Shown in pieces: positions 8,321-15,571 of a DNA stretch of 64,000 bases; position 1 is the first letter of the stretch; each line of letters opens with the position of its first letter. This stretch comes from Ornithinimicrobium murale (GTDB lineage: Bacteria; Actinomycetota; Actinomycetes; Actinomycetales; Dermatophilaceae): NCBI RefSeq assembly GCF_003352835.1, contig NZ_QLVD01000026.1, positions 1-64,000 of the forward strand, read 5' to 3'. The translations under genes and the position numbers were made by a program. The notes below the pieces were generated by a model that was given only the letters and a program-made list of their open reading frames with translations, did not search any database and had not been told where the DNA came from.

Positions 8321-9888
8321 TGGGACACTCCTGCCCGGCCGATCGTTCCGCGCTCTGCCACGTAGGCGTCAACGTCGAACCCGTGGTCGACCAGGTCCTG
8401 ACGCAGCTCCTCGGGCATGGTCTCGGGCACGCAGCGCCCGTCCGGGCCTGGCACGAAGACCGGCGTCAGTGCGTAGCCGGTTGAGTCCTCCCCGGGCTGC
8501 ACTGCCTGAATCTCGCTGACCCAACGGGTCACCTTCCGCGTCCCGCCGTCGCCCACCGGGACGATCTTTCGCTTGAGCTGCACGATCACATCGACGGCCA
8601 GGGCAAGCTTCTCGATTGCCACCGACTTCTCGATGCCGACCTCTCCCGCGCAGGTCGCCAACTTGTGCAGGGTCGCCTCGGCGTTCTTGGAGTGGGTCGT
8701 GCATAGGGAACCGGACCCGTTCTCCATCGCCTTGATCATGGCCCAGATCTCCGGGCCGCCGACCTCCCCCACGATCTGCCGGTCCAGGTTGAACCGGCGC
8801 GAGTCCATCAGTCCCTGCGCCACGGTGTACTGCCCCGCCGGGCGACCGTCGGTCCCCTTCTCCTCCGAACCCGGGCGTTCCTCCCACTCGTGGACAATCC
8901 GCTCCCCGGCGAAGACCTCTTTGAGGTGCAGCTCGAACTCTGTCTCGAATGTTCCCAGCTTCTCCCACGGCGGGATCTCGCGGCACAGGCACCGCATCAT
9001 CACGGTCTTACCGGAGTTCTGCGGACCCGAGACCACGATGCTCAACCCCGCGTTGATCGCCGCGCTCAGGAAACTCGCCGCCACTGGGGACAACATCTCC
9101 TTGGCAACCAGGTCATCCAAAGTGGCCTTCATCAGGGTGTGCCGTCGGATCACCACGGCCGGGGTCGAGGTCACCCAGGCGGCAGCCGCCAGACGAGACC
9201 CGTCGGGCAGTCGCTGGTGCAGCACCGGACGCGCGAAGGAGAACGACCGCGGGTTGGCCGACCGTGTCGCCACGAACGCGAGGAACTCCACCAGCTCTTC
9301 GTTACTCTCAGCGACCCTCGGCCCCCGCTCCAGGGTGCCATCCACATACTCAATCCACACCTGGTCATACCCACAGATCATGATGTTCTCAATGCGCGAG
9401 TCATCAACCAGTGGCTGCAACCGCCCTAACCGGAACAGTGCGTTGAACGTGGCCTCGGCCAACGCCCGCTGCTCGCGCACCGAGAACACCGTCCGTCCCG
9501 CGGTCAGGTCGTCCTCGGACCGTTCCTGCAGCAACTCCTCGATGACGGCCCGGCCCTGTTCCTCCCGTGCCGCATCGTCCAGGTCAATCCGCCCGTCACT
9601 GTCGCCCAGCGCTCGGCCCAGCCGCTCGGCCGCCTGCTTGCGCAGTGCGGCCACCACCACCCAGTCGAGGCCCGCGCCGTGGTCCGCGGTGAAGGCCGAC
9701 CCCTCTGGAAGCTTGTTGTCGGGTTCTGTGGGCTCCGGCACGACATGGATCGGACGCTCCTGTGGGCTCTCCTTGTTCTGGTGCCCGTTCAGGGAGAACG
9801 AGGAACGCACCCGCCCGGCCGGTTCCTGCGGTTCGTCGTCATCGGCGAAGAACGGCAGGTCCGCGGGGTCAATGCTGGGTTCACTCAC
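8317..9888 (-). CDS. tadA: Tad pilus secretion ATPase TadA (CpaF family)
   Basis: 523 residues from the GTG at 9888, which overlaps the end of tadZ by four bases; a longer upstream frame is not supported. The N-terminal 100 residues are acidic and variable. The NTPase core has Walker A (SIVVSGPQNSGKTVMMR), an Asp-box, Walker B and His-box region (DRQIVGEVGGPEIWAMIKAM, then GSGSLCTTHSKNAEATLHKL), and the typical CpaF N-terminal VDDSRIENIMICGYDQVWIE. It powers pilin assembly at the cytoplasmic face of TadB/TadC. Confidence 0.92.
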   Translation of the reverse strand: MSEPSIDPADLPFFADDDEPQEPAGRVRSSFSLNGHQNKESPQERPIHVVPEPTEPDNKLPEGSAFTADHGAGLDWVVVAALRKQAAERLGRALGDSDGRIDLDDAAREEQGRAVIEELLQERSEDDLTAGRTVFSVREQRALAEATFNALFRLGRLQPLVDDSRIENIMICGYDQVWIEYVDGTLERGPRVAESNEELVEFLAFVATRSANPRSFSFARPVLHQRLPDGSRLAAAAWVTSTPAVVIRRHTLMKATLDDLVAKEMLSPVAASFLSAAINAGLSIVVSGPQNSGKTVMMRCLCREIPPWEKLGTFETEFELHLKEVFAGERIVHEWEERPGSEEKGTDGRPAGQYTVAQGLMDSRRFNLDRQIVGEVGGPEIWAMIKAMENGSGSLCTTHSKNAEATLHKLATCAGEVGIEKSVAIEKLALAVDVIVQLKRKIVPVGDGGTRKVTRWVSEIQAVQPGEDSTGYALTPVFVPGPDGRCVPETMPEELRQDLVDHGFDVDAYVAERGTIGRAGVSQ

Positions 9889-10706
9889 TGGACTGCCGCC
9901 TTCCGTGTGGCCGCTTCCTGCGCGGCGCTCTCGGTCTCTGCCTGCAAAACTGCCAGGATCGCTGTGTTCGCCGCGCGCAGGCTCCGAGCCAGCGGACTGG
10001 AGTTGAACTTCTTGGACGCCGGCTCTCCCCGGGACAACACCCCAGCTGCGACCCGGTCCCACCGGACCGTGCTCACCACCGGTGCCCCGAGTACCTTGGC
10101 GACCGTCCCCGCGTCATAGCAGCGGCCTTCTGGCGCCGACCGTTTCTGCTGCACAACTCCCTGTTTCTCCCCGATGAGGAGCAGTCCGAAATGCGCCGTG
10201 ACTTCTTTCATTGACCGCACCCGTGAGCGGCCAGCTGACAGGGCCGGCAGGGTTCCGCGGGTAGCCAGCAGCGTCAGGTCAGCCCCATGGACCAGTGGCA
10301 GCGGCGAGCCTTCCAGGCCAAGTCGGCCCGCGTCGACAATCACGTCCTGACCGGCCCGCTCCAAGCCGCGCAGCTCCCGAACCAGTGGCTCCCACAACGA
10401 GGACACGGAACGGGACTGCTCGTGTGAGCGGACCCCCGGCAGGAAACTCGCGGTGCTGCCCGGGATCGGCATCGAGGCGTGCCCGATCATTCGGGTCAAG
10501 TTCTGGTCGCGGTTCGCCACGACCAGGTCGATAACCCCGGAGTCCTGTGGCACGTCCCCTCGGAAGTACCCGGCAAGGACGGCCGATCCCCCGGTGGGGT
10601 CGGCTTCGACCAGCAGGCACGGACGCGGCCACGCTAGAGCCAGGCCGAGCGCGGTCGTGGTCACCCCAGGAGACCCGGCAGCAGAGCACAACGTGATGAC
10701 TGCCAC
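9885..10706 (-). CDS. tadZ: TadZ/CpaE-like ParA-superfamily protein
   Basis: 273 residues, GTG start three bases after the SAF gene stop. It has the fold of MinD/ParA-type proteins: a P-loop-like start (CSAAGSPGVTTTALGLALAW), a strand-Asp segment (LLVEADPTGGSAV) and a later QDVIVDAGRL. The P-loop is degenerate: the signature Lys residues of the KGGxGKT motif are replaced (GSPGVTT), so it may bind nucleotide weakly or not at all. In Tad systems TadZ localises the assembly complex to the pole. The position between CpaB-like and TadA genes supports the call. Confidence 0.8.
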   Translation of the reverse strand: MAVITLCSAAGSPGVTTTALGLALAWPRPCLLVEADPTGGSAVLAGYFRGDVPQDSGVIDLVVANRDQNLTRMIGHASMPIPGSTASFLPGVRSHEQSRSVSSLWEPLVRELRGLERAGQDVIVDAGRLGLEGSPLPLVHGADLTLLATRGTLPALSAGRSRVRSMKEVTAHFGLLLIGEKQGVVQQKRSAPEGRCYDAGTVAKVLGAPVVSTVRWDRVAAGVLSRGEPASKKFNSSPLARSLRAANTAILAVLQAETESAAQEAATRKAAVQ

Positions 10707-10708
10707 GC

Positions 10709-11443
10709 CTACTCCTCCCGCGAGTCCAGCACAATGACAACCTCGCCGCGGGCGACCTGCGCGGCCAACGTTGCGGCCGCATCGTGGGGAACCAGCACAT
10801 CCACGACGGTGACCCCTCCGATATCTGGTGCGGGGTACACGTCCAGCACCTCCACCTCGATGACGCTCGGTGCGGTGGGAGTCTCTGTCTCCTGCTGGCC
10901 GCCCTGGGCCTGCCCGGGCGTGTGCACCACCCGGATGGAGTCTCCCGGCACAAGCGGCTCGGCAGGGAGCAGCGTCGCCGGCAGACTCACCCCCACCACT
11001 GACAGACCGGCAGCCGGCGGGACCGTGTCAGCGAACGATCCCTCGGTCACCAGTCCACCGGCAACCAGGTCGTGCTGCGCCCGCTTGCCGACAACCTCGT
11101 CAACCTGGGCCACCGGGATGGCACTCAGCGCAGGGTCCAGACTCATTTGGACTCCCACCAGGTCCTCGCGCTCGATGACCTGCCCGCGTGCCACGTCCGA
11201 CTGGACACCGATCACGGCCACTGCGTCCGAGGATGAGGTGTACACCCAGGCCCCCAAGGCTGCGCCCAACGCGATCAGCAGCGCGGCCGCGGCAATGACC
11301 ATCGGGCGGCGCTGCCGCTTGGGCGGTGGAGCCAGAACTGGCCCGACCGCCTCCCTGTCCTCCCCTCCGCCATCCCCAGAATCCTTGGCTGCAGCCTTAC
11401 GTGCCCATGGCCTCACCTTCTGATCCGTGCTTGTGACGCTCAT
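10709..11443 (-). CDS. SAF-domain protein, CpaB/RcpC-like
   Basis: 244 residues. A charged cytoplasmic N-terminus of about 45 residues is followed by one transmembrane helix (MVIAAAALLIALGAALGAWV) and a SAF domain (ALSAIPVAQVDEVVGKRAQH and GLVTEGSFAD), the pattern of CpaB/RcpC proteins. In Gram-negative bacteria CpaB acts in the periplasm with the secretin; actinobacteria lack an outer-membrane secretin, so its job here is probably in the cell wall zone, possibly binding polysaccharide. Part of the coupled pilus operon. Confidence 0.82.
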   Translation of the reverse strand: MSVTSTDQKVRPWARKAAAKDSGDGGGEDREAVGPVLAPPPKRQRRPMVIAAAALLIALGAALGAWVYTSSSDAVAVIGVQSDVARGQVIEREDLVGVQMSLDPALSAIPVAQVDEVVGKRAQHDLVAGGLVTEGSFADTVPPAAGLSVVGVSLPATLLPAEPLVPGDSIRVVHTPGQAQGGQQETETPTAPSVIEVEVLDVYPAPDIGGVTVVDVLVPHDAAATLAAQVARGEVVIVLDSREE

Positions 11444-11462
11444 GGCCCCACCTCTCCGGCAC

Positions 11463-12395
11463 TCATTGGTTGATCACCTGTGCTTCTCCCATCACGATCT
11501 GGTGGCTCTGGGCGAGGTCGAGCTCGATCGTTCCTGACTGCCCCATCCCGGCCCACTCCACAACCCAGTACGAGGAGGCGGTGAGGACGTAGTACCCGTC
11601 CTCCTGATAGACGTAGCCACACTCAGGTGAGGGGTCTTTCCCGTAGGAATCCTGATACGGGATCCCCGGCGTCGTGCAGGTCACGACCTCGCCGTTGCCC
11701 ATGTCCCATTCGATCCGGTCGACCTGCGCCGTGGCGGTCACCGAGTACGGGCCCGCCGCGGCGGTCCGCGTGATCGGACCCCACGTCGACGGCCCCTCAT
11801 CGGCCACCCAGAAATACTGCGGGTACCCGATGATCCCGATGCACGGGTCAGCCTGCGGACAGTTCTCCGAGGTGTACGGGGTAGACCCGATCTGGATGGC
11901 CCGCAGGTTCATCGCAGCGATCGCATCTTCAGCCAGTTCGGCGGGGTCTGGTGGTGACCCCCACGGCGGAATCGGTGACCACCGTCGCACGACGTCATCG
12001 GGGAACGGGTCGGTCAGCGTGATTCCACGAGCGCAGTCATAGATCGCACCCTCAGTGGTCCCAGCGGGCCACACATCGTCGGAGTACGGCGGCTGCGGCG
12101 CTGCGAGTTGGGTGTGGCAGGCCCACTCATAGGACCAGTACCAGTCACCAACCACACACGTGACTTCACGGTCCAAGAGTGGATCCCAGCACATGACCGG
12201 TCCCGGATCGCCCGGATCACGTGGCCCCCCACCACCAGGTGGCGCGTATTCTGGCGGTGGCGGTTGCACGTAGATCAAACACTGTCCCGTCCTGATGTCA
12301 CGGACTTCGCACTCGGCAGGTTCCGCACCGGCTGGGACACTCCCCAGGATCCCCACCCCGAGCACCGCCAAGGTGAGCGTGACCAGCAGGCTCAT
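11463..12395 (-). CDS. Secreted Tad-locus protein with PKD-like C-terminus
   Basis: 310 residues from ATG 12395, chosen because it overlaps the previous stop as TGATG; GTG codons just upstream (12407, 12398) are alternatives. It begins with a signal peptide (MSLLVTLTLAVLGVGILGSV, cleavage near PAGA/EPAEC). A Pro/Gly-rich linker (PPPPEYAPPGGGGPRDPG) and several Cys residues follow. The C-terminal half has strands like VDRIEWDMGNGEVVTC, which resemble a PKD-type beta sandwich. Secreted proteins of this kind are common in actinobacterial Flp loci, often loosely annotated. Exact role unknown; an extracellular pilus-associated part is likely. Confidence 0.7.
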   Translation of the reverse strand: MSLLVTLTLAVLGVGILGSVPAGAEPAECEVRDIRTGQCLIYVQPPPPEYAPPGGGGPRDPGDPGPVMCWDPLLDREVTCVVGDWYWSYEWACHTQLAAPQPPYSDDVWPAGTTEGAIYDCARGITLTDPFPDDVVRRWSPIPPWGSPPDPAELAEDAIAAMNLRAIQIGSTPYTSENCPQADPCIGIIGYPQYFWVADEGPSTWGPITRTAAAGPYSVTATAQVDRIEWDMGNGEVVTCTTPGIPYQDSYGKDPSPECGYVYQEDGYYVLTASSYWVVEWAGMGQSGTIELDLAQSHQIVMGEAQVINQ

Positions 12396-13018
12396 CACCC
12401 GTCGCACGGTTCATCCCGGTTCACGTCTTCGACCAAGACCCACCCGTGCTCGGCGTTCTCGTCGCGCTCCAGCAGGAAGTCGACCAGGGACTCCGAAGGT
12501 CGATCGCTTGTCACGATCGACTCGCCGCTCTCGTCGACCACATCGACACCCGAAACATCCGAGCACACGGTCAACTCGATCTGGTCCTCGCGGTGAGTCA
12601 CCTCCAGCACCTCCAGGTCCACGCCACCCCGTTGGGTCCATCCCTGCTCCCGATAGAACATGAACTGGGTGATCCACTGCTCGCGGGCAGTGCCTATCGC
12701 AACGGCGTTGATGGCCTCGATGTCTGCCTCATCCTGTGCCACGGCGTCGAGCACCCGGTGGTAGTGCTCGAGCGCGGCGGTGGCGTCCGCCTCGTCCTGT
12801 TCCTCCGCCGAAAGCGTGGGCGGTGCGCTGGTCTCGGTGACATCGTCCACAGGCGGTGTGGTCGTCTCGACCGCGTCCGCCGTGGTCACCGTCGACTCGT
12901 CCTGCGAGACGGACGGCAGCATGGGATCAACTTCGTTCTCGTTGCAGGCGGCAGTGGCGAGCACCAGGGCAGCCGCGCAGGCGGCTGTGGCGATACGGCG
13001 AGTCAAGGTCGTCATCAT
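12395..13018 (-). CDS. Putative lipoprotein at the head of the Tad operon
   Basis: 207 residues from ATG 13018 (GGAG ten bases upstream; the next codon is also ATG). The signal peptide ends in LVLATAACNE, a lipobox-like site with Cys at about residue 21, so the mature protein is probably lipid-anchored on the outer face. A low-complexity Thr/Pro/Asp linker follows, then a roughly 130-residue domain with AALEHYHRVLDAVAQDEADI and TVCSDVSGVDVVDESGE, like the small alpha-beta fold of many actinobacterial lipoproteins. First gene of the operon, so the promoter should lie upstream of 13018. Confidence 0.72.
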   Translation of the reverse strand: MMTTLTRRIATAACAAALVLATAACNENEVDPMLPSVSQDESTVTTADAVETTTPPVDDVTETSAPPTLSAEEQDEADATAALEHYHRVLDAVAQDEADIEAINAVAIGTAREQWITQFMFYREQGWTQRGGVDLEVLEVTHREDQIELTVCSDVSGVDVVDESGESIVTSDRPSESLVDFLLERDENAEHGWVLVEDVNRDEPCDG

Positions 13019-13109
13019 TGCGGCAGGTCTCCTATGCCTTGTCTTCACACCTAAGGGGTCGACGCGATGCTTCACATGCAAGGACAGCGAGAAGCGAGCC
13101 AAGAGCACT

Positions 13110-13131
13110 AGTGGTACTGACTTGCACCACT
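13110..13131. promoter_or_regulatory. Inverted repeat upstream of the Tad operon
   Basis: Six-base arms AGTGGT and ACCACT separated by ten bases, about 90 bases upstream of the first pilus gene. The place fits an operator, but the short arms make chance possible. I could not assign -35 and -10 boxes with confidence. Confidence 0.3.
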
Positions 13132-13226
13132 GCCTCGAGCAACTGTGAATCCACCCCAGGCCCTCTCAGTTCATCGTGTGGCCCCTACCGGTCTGCGAGC
13201 CATCCAGCTACTCAATAGGAGCACAA

Positions 13227-13376
13227 ATGCGTAGAATGCGGAACCCCTCGCGCGCATTGCCTGTGGATAACTCGGCCATCCTCGCTTTTGGCGTGGCTCC
13301 AAGCGCAGCTTCGAGTTGCGGCAGCCACAGACAGTCGGGGCCGGCGTTCAAACGGGCGTCACCAGCAGGCAGATGA
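13227..13376 (+). CDS. Small basic ORF with a good ribosome site
   Basis: 49 residues on the plus strand, preceded by AGGAG six bases ahead of the ATG, in the otherwise empty 400 bases between the pilus operon and the HTH regulator gene. The product is basic and Ser/Ala-rich (MRRMRNPSRALPVDNSAIL) with no recognised family. The ribosome site is the only real support. Confidence 0.3.
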   Translation: MRRMRNPSRALPVDNSAILAFGVAPSAASSCGSHRQSGPAFKRASPAGR

Positions 13377-13414
13377 GTGCAAGCCGGAAGGACACCGGAG
13401 GGCAGTACCTGCCC

Positions 13415-13870
13415 TCAAATTGGCCGATCACCACGTCGTTGCCGTGCTAGCTCGACCGCCTGACGAACATCATCAACATCCAACTCCAACGCAGATGCTA
13501 CGAGTGCCAGCGTGCTATCCCGAGGTGCCCGCTTCAGTTTGCCAGCCTCCCACGCGACATAGGTAGCCCTTCCCACCTGCGCCCGCTCTGCAACCTCCCG
13601 AGCACTCAATCCACGACTAGTCCGGAGCCAGCGCAGTTCGCCTACACCCGTCGTGCCCAACAGCGCGCCGACGTCCGTTCCAAGTTCCCGGGCAAGACGA
13701 TGCACATACTCTGCGCGCGGGACCGCCGTCCCCAGTTCCCATTTGGATATGCGCTCCCCTCCAGCTACGCCAACGCGGCGTGCGAGCTCATGCTGAGTCA
13801 AACCCGCCCGCAGACGAGCGCGGCGGAGAGCCGCCGGATCTGGAGACGTTTGCGTCACGCACATGACCAT
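13415..13870 (-). CDS. Tandem XRE-type helix-turn-helix regulator
   Basis: 151 residues. Two Cro/C1-type HTH domains in series: the first at about 15-70 (RARLRAGLTQHELARRVGV, then ISKWELGTAVPRAEY) and the second at about 78-135 (LRTSRGLSAREVAERAQVG, then ATYVAWEAGK). A double-HTH chain would bind a long or bipartite operator as a monomer or short repeat. The start is uncertain: ATG 13870, ATG 13864 and GTG 13858 all lack a clear Shine-Dalgarno. Two overlapping palindromes sit just upstream and probably form its own operator. It sits between the pilus operon and the defence genes and may control either. Confidence 0.75.
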   Translation of the reverse strand: MVMCVTQTSPDPAALRRARLRAGLTQHELARRVGVAGGERISKWELGTAVPRAEYVHRLARELGTDVGALLGTTGVGELRWLRTSRGLSAREVAERAQVGRATYVAWEAGKLKRAPRDSTLALVASALELDVDDVRQAVELARQRRGDRPI

Positions 13871-13884
13871 ACCGACCAAGCCAG

Positions 13885-13910
13885 TGACCAAAGGTCATAC
13901 GCGGTATGAC
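13885..13910. promoter_or_regulatory. Overlapping palindromes, likely operator of the tandem-HTH gene
   Basis: Two inverted repeats share bases: TGACC-AAA-GGTCA at 13885-13897 and GTCATAC-GCG-GTATGAC at 13894-13910. The arms are perfect. They lie 15 to 40 bases upstream of the regulator start. Two staggered sites suit a protein with two HTH domains. Autoregulation is inference. Confidence 0.5.
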
Positions 13911-13979
13911 GTACCTCCGCAACGACCTACCCGCGGCGAGATGAGTGCGTGTCCCAAAGGGCGCTGACTAGCGTCGTGG

Positions 13980-14448
13980 TCAGGGCAGGTCGGGGTCAGG
14001 GTGGTCCTGTCGGTACTGATCGGCGGCGTGTTCGGCGATGAGGTTTTCATCCGCGAGCCATTCGAGGCTCGTCTGTTGGCGCGGGCTTCCCGGAAGGCGT
14101 GCCAGGACGGCAGGATCTCGGGAACTCCTCGTACAGCGCGTTCTTGAACCGCCGGAAGGCTCCTTGACCTTGGATGGCTCTTTCTAGTCGGCGTCCCACG
14201 CCGTCGTTGCTTAACCGGTCCGCGAAGTCGACCATGTCTTGATACCAGATGTACGACGGGAGCGGATCGATCGGCGTCAGGTCCACGTCCTCGAGGTCAA
14301 CGGGGTTCTGCCCGTCGATACCCGTGTCAGAGGTCCAAAAGGCCACCTGCCCCGACTGAGGGTCGATTAGCCACCGATGGTCGTAGTCACTCTGGTCGGA
14401 CAGCGCCGTGGCGATCTCGTCCAAGTCCAGCTGGCTCAGTTCGAGCAT
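13980..14448 (-). pseudogene. UPF0158-like protein gene with two frameshifts
   Basis: The frame from ATG 14448 encodes MLELSQLDLDEIATALSDQS and continues with HRWLIDPQSGQVAFW and RAIQGQGAFRRFKNALYEEF, which is the UPF0158 pattern. Near 14120 one base appears missing: a second frame then gives EILPSWHAFREARANRRA. Near 14066 a second single-base loss moves to a third frame giving LEWLADENLIAEHAADQYRQ and a stop at 13980. Restored, the product would be about 157 residues, the normal family length. Either the gene is decaying or the consensus has indel errors. Confidence 0.65.
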
Positions 14449-14603
14449 GACTCCAGAGTAGAAGGTATGTCGCCGACGTGTCCGTAGCACCAAACCCCCG
14501 AGCACGTCATCGGTGATCGCGCCTACGCTGATACGGATCGCGCCCGGCGCCGCAGATGAGTGAATCTGCTGCGCACCATCGGGGCTGTAGCGCGCGATGC
14601 TCG

Positions 14604-15286
14604 TCAGTTCGAGTTGCCAAGGCCGAGGGCGGCAAGAACCGCCGCGCCTCCATCCAGGAGACCGCCGACGGTTCCGCCCTGGTTGTCTGCTCCGGGCGGC
14701 GTAGAGTGGGGGTTGTCGGTCAGACGCACGCTGCGACAGCCGTAATCGTCTACGACTACTCCGGTGAGATCGCCTTCGTGGGCGTACACCACCATCCAGC
14801 GCGGTCCGAGGTCCGCAGGGCATGCTTGGTCAGGACTACGAGGGCCAGGTCATCTAGAGCACCACGCAGGCCCGGTGGGTCATCCGCAGTGACGGGCTCG
14901 GGTGATCCAGCGCGTTCCCATCCGGCGCTGTCGCCGTCAGGATGGTCCACGAGGTGGTAACCGCAAACCCAAGCTTCCTGCGGCTGGAGAAGGGTCGGAA
15001 GCTTCTTCGCAGGCTCCTCGACGCCAAAGCCGTAACCGGACGGGTCGTCCCCGATCGGCAATTCTTGGGGACAAGGGAGACCATCCGCTTCGGGGACCTC
15101 GCTGGATCGCACCGTGGGACGCTCTGCCGTTGTCGTGGGACGCTCTGCCGTTGTCGCGCTCGTCTCGCATCCGGTGAGGATGAGACCCGCCATTGCCAGG
15201 CACAGGAGCACGCCGGCGGGGCCGATCCGACCCCGAACGTGGAATCGGGTAGCGACGGCACTGGCATAGCCGATGTTGGGCGCCAT
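14604..15286 (-). pseudogene. Lipoprotein gene with one frameshift
   Basis: The N-terminal frame from ATG 15286 encodes a signal peptide with a textbook lipobox (LILTGC), a Thr/Arg-rich linker built from a duplicated seven-residue unit TTAERPT (a perfect 21-base tandem repeat at 15113-15154), and an acidic domain (ELPIGDDPSGYGFGVEEP). Near 14816 one base seems lost: the second frame continues as ADLGPRWMVVYAHEGDLTGV and VDDYGCRSVRLTDNPH to a stop at 14604. The joined product would be about 227 residues. Family not recognised. Confidence 0.6.
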
Positions 15287-15571
15287 GATCTATTGACGTT
15301 CCCACAACCACTGCGGTTCAGGGTTGGGACTCCGTGCTCTCTCCCTGTCCGTGGCTATGTCTGAGGCGGCCGAAGGCTGGCGCGTCCTCCTGGCGGCGGA
15401 ATCCGGCGGAGTGACGCTCCCGGGCCGACGAGTCGAGTGAGCGACGTGCATGTCCCTACGTTTGTCTCGGGCTGTCGGTGAAGCAGGGCGAGGCACTGTG
15501 CCCGTCTCTGTCGGACCGGCTGACTATGGTGCGGGCACAGTGAAGTGTCGCACCTGGTGAACGGAGTATCG

